A DNA stretch of 8,733 nucleotides from Geobacter sp. (lineage in GTDB: Bacteria > Desulfobacterota > Desulfuromonadia > Geobacterales > Geobacteraceae): assembly GCA_003857395.1 (NCBI GenBank), contig RPRC01000243.1, forward strand, positions 1-8,733, in the 5' to 3' direction. The stretch's first letter is position 1. Each line of letters begins with the position of its first letter. Shown here piece after piece: positions 6,313 through 8,733 of this stretch. The notes below the pieces were generated by a model. It searched no databases. It was not told where the DNA came from and worked only from the letters and a program-made list of their open reading frames with translations. The translations under genes were made by a program, and so were the position numbers.

Positions 6313-6354
6313 ATGAGTATGGATTGTCCGTCCTGTGCCACCCATGTCTCCTGA
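6313..6354 (+). CDS. Candidate 13-residue micro-ORF with a CxxC motif
   Basis: AAGGAG six to eleven bases upstream precedes an ATG that opens MSMDCPSCATHVS and then a TGA. The CPSC knuckle resembles the start of a zinc ribbon, such as the one in the divergent gene at the left edge of this window. It could be a leader peptide, the stub of a frameshifted zinc-ribbon gene, or chance. It sits between a promoter-like sequence and a terminator-like hairpin, which is the only contextual support. Confidence 0.2.
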   Translation: MSMDCPSCATHVS

Positions 6355-6362
6355 CATCTGTA

Positions 6363-6411
6363 ACCCTTGACCCCGGTCTATACAGCCGTCAACTGAGGGG
6401 GGTGTTTTTTT
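6363..6411 (+). terminator. Probable intrinsic terminator or attenuator upstream of the nfeD-like gene
   Basis: TTGAC at 6367-6371 pairs with GTCAA at 6388-6392. Outside that, CCC at 6364-6366 can pair with part of the G run at 6397-6402 across a four-base bulge; alternatively CCCC at 6371-6374 pairs with the same G run. Seven Ts follow at 6405-6411. The two alternative pairings make the exact stem uncertain. It may end read-through from the AlkD-like gene or end a short transcript of its own. Confidence 0.45.
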
Positions 6412-6480
6412 GCGAAACCATCAAACTTGCGGTTCAGTAGTCACCGGTAGTGTCCTGAACTGGTCGAAAGGGAGAATTTC

Positions 6481-7062
6481 GTGTCAAAGTTTTTTTCGGA
6501 TTTTAACGGTTTAGAGATGTTCTTCGTGGCATGTGCCATAGTTGGCGGTTTTTTTGTGCTGATAAAACTCGCTCTGCAATTTGTCGGCGGCGATGCTGAC
6601 ACCGATGTCGGTGTGGATGGTGGTATCGGCAGTGATACCGGACATGTCGATTCTGATGGGGGCTTTCGTGCGCTCTCCCTGCATGGTCTTTCAGCCTTTT
6701 TTATGATGTTCGGCCTCGTCGGAATCGCCCTCTATCGCCAGAGTCAGGTAGGCGTTATCACTTCGATTGTCGGGGCAGTCACAGCTGGAATGGCTTCGGT
6801 CTGGTTCATCGGCAAGATCTTCCAGGGGGCTGCTCGACTGCAATCGAGCGGAACGCTTCACGTCGCTGATGCGGTTGGCTGTACCGGAACCGTGTATCTC
6901 ACCATCCCTGAAAGGGGAACCGGGCGGGTCAGCCTCAATTTCAAGAATCATCTTCGCGAATTCGATGCCATTGAAATAAATGGTGCCGAGGTGCCCACCG
7001 GAACCCCGGTCCGAGTCGTTCGAGTAAACGCAACGGTGCTTGTCGTAGAGCGCGTACAATAG
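6481..7062 (+). CDS. NfeD-like membrane protein with C-terminal OB fold
   Basis: NfeD-type proteins are membrane partners of flotillins and other SPFH proteins, with an OB-fold domain thought to aid assembly of flotillin-rich membrane regions. This 193-residue protein has a hydrophobic segment at about 12-34, then an Asp/Gly-rich loop at 36-61 with eight aspartates. Two further membrane segments lie at about 67-86 and 90-114, and an all-beta OB-type domain at about 124-193 (VGCTGTVYL, GRVSLNF, TPVRVVRV, TVLVVERV). There is no ClpP-type protease domain, so it is the short NfeD class, like the partner of Bacillus FloT. The GTG start at 6481 has GGGAG about six bases upstream. The flotillin gene starts 13 bases after its stop, so the two almost certainly form an operon. 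Confidence 0.87.
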   Translation: MSKFFSDFNGLEMFFVACAIVGGFFVLIKLALQFVGGDADTDVGVDGGIGSDTGHVDSDGGFRALSLHGLSAFFMMFGLVGIALYRQSQVGVITSIVGAVTAGMASVWFIGKIFQGAARLQSSGTLHVADAVGCTGTVYLTIPERGTGRVSLNFKNHLREFDAIEINGAEVPTGTPVRVVRVNATVLVVERVQ

Positions 7063-7075
7063 AAAAGGAGTGCTC

Positions 7076-8656
7076 ATGTTTGACGTAATCAAGTTTGATT
7101 TCTGGATTCTTCCCATTGCCGCCTTTCTTGTTCTGATTGTCTCAACCATCATTTTTCTTGCCTCCCGGTATAAACGCTGTCCATCGGATAAGATACTGGT
7201 GGTGTACGGTAAAGTTGGAGAGGGACAATCAGCAAACTGTATCCATGGTGGCGGTGCCTTCATCTGGCCATTGATTCAGGACTATGCCTACATCAGTCTG
7301 ACGCCGATGACGATCAGCATTCCTCTGCAGAAAGCCCTTTCCATGCAGAATATCCGCATTAATGTGCCATCCACTTTTACGGTCGGCATCAGCACGGATC
7401 CCGAGGTAATGACCTCCGCGGCCGAGCGTTTGCTCCACCTCACGCAGCTTCAAATCGAGGAGATGGCAAAAGAAATCATCTTTGGCCAGTTGCGCCTCAC
7501 CGTTGCTTCGCTGACCATTGAGCAAATCAACCAGGATCGCGAGAGTTTTCTTGATTCGATTCGCCGGAATGTTTCTCCGGAACTGAATAAGATCGGCCTG
7601 TTCCTGATCAACGTGAACATTACCGATATCACCGACGAGTCGGGGTATATTGATTCCATCGGCAAGAAGGCAGCCTCGGAAGCGATTAATCAGGCCAAGG
7701 TCGATGTCGCTGAACAGGAAAAACTGGGTGCCATTGGTGAGGCCGAAGCGACCAAGGTGAAAGAGATCCGGGTTGCGGAGAACGTGGCCGAGTCGGAAAA
7801 AGGCAAGAAAAAGGCCGAGGCTGACCAACGAATCTTTGTCCAGCAGCAGGAGGCGGAAGCCACAATCGGCGAGGCGGTTGCCAATCGTGACAAGGAGATC
7901 AAGGTTGCTGAAAATGTGGCAGAGTCGGCGAAAGGGCAAAAAAAGGCCGAGGCTGATCGACGCATCGTGGTACAGCAACAGGAAGCGCATGCCGTGGATG
8001 GCGAAAACCGCGCCAAGGCGGATATTGCCGCTGCCAATGCTGAACTGGTGGTAAAACAGGCATCTGCCCAGCAGATCGGCGAGGTGGCGCGACGCGAGGC
8101 TGAAGTTGAGATTCAAAAAGCCCAGTACAAGGCTGAACTGGAAAGGCTCACCGCGGAAGAGGTGGTACGCCAGGAAGTTGAAAAGAAAAAAATCGAGATT
8201 GCCGCTGAGGCCGAAGCCGAGAAGACCCGCCGTGAGGCACGAGGTCAGGCCGACGGGATCCTCCTCAAATATCAGGCAGAGGCCGAAGGTGTGCGACTGG
8301 TCCTTGAAAGCAAGGCGGCCGGTTATCTCAGCCTGGTACAAGGCTGCAATGGTGATGCTAAATCGGCGGCTACCCTGCTCATGACCGAAAAAATCGAGCA
8401 GATCGTCCAGCTGCAGGTAGAAGCAATCCGAAACATCAAGATCGACAAGGTTACGGTCTGGGACTCCGCCGGAGGTGGCAAAGACGGCACGGCAACCTCG
8501 AACTTTCTAGCCGGGCTGATCAAAAGTCTGCCGCCACTGCATGAAGTGGCCGGGATGGCCGGGATTGAACTTCCCAAGTATCTTGGTGAGCTTATTCCGG
8601 AAAAAGCAGCAGCAAAAACTTCTCACGATAGCGCAGCTACCAGCGAAAATGCCTGA
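7076..8656 (+). CDS. Flotillin-like SPFH protein (YqiK/FloT type) with a duplicated coiled-coil segment
   Basis: Flotillins are membrane-anchored scaffold proteins that oligomerise and organise functional membrane microdomains. From the ATG at 7076, which has AAAAGGAG five bases upstream, the protein is 526 residues. A GTG at 7070 in the same frame overlaps that ribosome site and is unlikely. Residues about 7-31 form the membrane anchor. The SPFH domain spans about 33-200 (ILVVYGKVGEGQSANCIHGG, NVNITDITDESGYIDSIGKK). A long Ala/Glu/Lys-rich coiled coil, the flotillin repeat region, covers about 200-410, and a conserved C-terminal segment runs to about 460 before a low-complexity tail. Within the coiled coil, residues 220-263 and 264-307 form a direct tandem duplication. 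The protein is the second gene of the nfeD-flotillin pair. Confidence 0.92.
   Translation: MFDVIKFDFWILPIAAFLVLIVSTIIFLASRYKRCPSDKILVVYGKVGEGQSANCIHGGGAFIWPLIQDYAYISLTPMTISIPLQKALSMQNIRINVPSTFTVGISTDPEVMTSAAERLLHLTQLQIEEMAKEIIFGQLRLTVASLTIEQINQDRESFLDSIRRNVSPELNKIGLFLINVNITDITDESGYIDSIGKKAASEAINQAKVDVAEQEKLGAIGEAEATKVKEIRVAENVAESEKGKKKAEADQRIFVQQQEAEATIGEAVANRDKEIKVAENVAESAKGQKKAEADRRIVVQQQEAHAVDGENRAKADIAAANAELVVKQASAQQIGEVARREAEVEIQKAQYKAELERLTAEEVVRQEVEKKKIEIAAEAEAEKTRREARGQADGILLKYQAEAEGVRLVLESKAAGYLSLVQGCNGDAKSAATLLMTEKIEQIVQLQVEAIRNIKIDKVTVWDSAGGGKDGTATSNFLAGLIKSLPPLHEVAGMAGIELPKYLGELIPEKAAAKTSHDSAATSENA
7733..7996 (+). repeat. 132-bp tandem duplication inside the flotillin gene
   Basis: Two adjacent 44-codon units, 7733-7864 and 7865-7996, encode the same pattern, each with IGEA, KEI, VAENVAES, KKAEAD and VQQQEA. 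By eye 33 of 44 residues are identical. The phase is preserved, so the duplication lengthens the coiled coil by a whole unit without breaking the frame. The divergence shows it is not recent. Confidence 0.85.
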
Positions 8657-8686
8657 GTAACGGCTCCCTGCGCAGGTACCGCTCAG
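8653..8686 (+). other. Hairpin overlapping the flotillin stop codon
   Basis: CTGAG at 8653-8657 and CGG at 8661-8663 can pair with CTCAG at 8682-8686 and CCG at 8679-8681. A further CCT/AGG pair closes a GCGC loop. There is no T tract, so this is only a possible 3'-end structure of the nfeD-flotillin transcript. The remaining 47 bases to the window edge show nothing I can name. Confidence 0.3.
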
Positions 8687-8733
8687 AGTTCTCAGCACGC
8701 GAACAGAGCCTGTCATGGTTCCCTCGTATCCGC

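Larger units (their letters stand above)
6180..6480 (+). other. Intergenic region with a possible short transcript
   Basis: About 300 bases separate the AlkD-like gene from the nfeD-like gene. A promoter-like pair is visible: TTGTTA at 6239-6244, then 17 bases, then an extended -10 TGCTATTGG at 6259-6267. Downstream, AAGGAG precedes a 13-codon ORF (6313-6354), and a hairpin with a T tract ends at 6411. A 62-codon frame from 6252 has no good ribosome site and is not called. The last 65 bases before the GTG at 6481 show no further clear promoter. Confidence 0.4.

Noticed and set aside
6252..6440. A 62-codon ORF between the AlkD-like and nfeD-like genes.
   Set aside because: The GAGG before its ATG is only one base away, the protein matches no family I know, and it crosses the terminator-like hairpin.
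7229..8341. A 370-codon open frame on the minus strand across the flotillin gene.
   Set aside because: It is antisense to a well-recognised SPFH protein whose Ala/Glu/Lys codon bias removes stops from the opposite strand. It shows no family motifs.

Overview
The window reads like a chromosomal segment of a motile, Gram-negative, anaerobe-type bacterium. The gene styles point to the Desulfuromonadales/Geobacterales end of the former Deltaproteobacteria: a zinc-ribbon regulator-type protein, a CheV, a REC-PAS-kinase-REC hybrid, a periplasmic L,D-transpeptidase, and an NfeD/flotillin pair. This placement is by protein style only and is an inference. Base composition looks fairly even throughout, and no tRNA, rRNA, CRISPR array or complete transposase gene is visible.

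Region 1 (1-4345) is signalling. A truncated-by-window zinc-ribbon gene runs leftward from 162. Divergent from it is cheV (CheW domain plus receiver), preceded by a very good sigma-28 (FliA) promoter and followed by an intrinsic terminator. Then come a CheR-type methyltransferase gene that stops short of its C-terminal catalytic segment and, overlapping it by 11 bases, a 720-residue hybrid histidine kinase with receivers at both ends. No CheA, CheW or chemoreceptor lies in the window.

Region 2 (4346-4918) looks empty but is not. On the minus strand it holds the broken remains of a DJ-1/PfpI-family gene. Nineteen N-terminal codons are followed by a roughly 162-bp element bounded by 18-bp imperfect inverted repeats. 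The PfpI reading then resumes for about 31 codons and degenerates before the catalytic half. Together with the cut-off cheR, this suggests a small rearrangement hotspot around the hybrid kinase.

Region 3 (4919-6179) encodes a secreted YkuD L,D-transpeptidase and, 37 bases later, an AlkD-like DNA-alkylation-repair HEAT-repeat protein. The latter most likely starts at a TTG with a perfect AGGAGG. Region 4 (6180-6480) has no convincing gene but contains a promoter-like sequence, a 13-codon CxxC micro-ORF with a good ribosome site, and a hairpin followed by seven Ts, so it may make a short transcript.

Region 5 (6481-8656) is a two-gene unit: an NfeD-like membrane protein with a C-terminal OB fold, and a flotillin-like SPFH protein carrying a 44-residue tandem duplication in its coiled coil. 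I see no clearly novel multi-gene system. The most notable signals are the interrupted pfpI gene with its IR-bounded element, the truncated cheR coupled to the kinase, the FliA promoter and the flotillin duplication.
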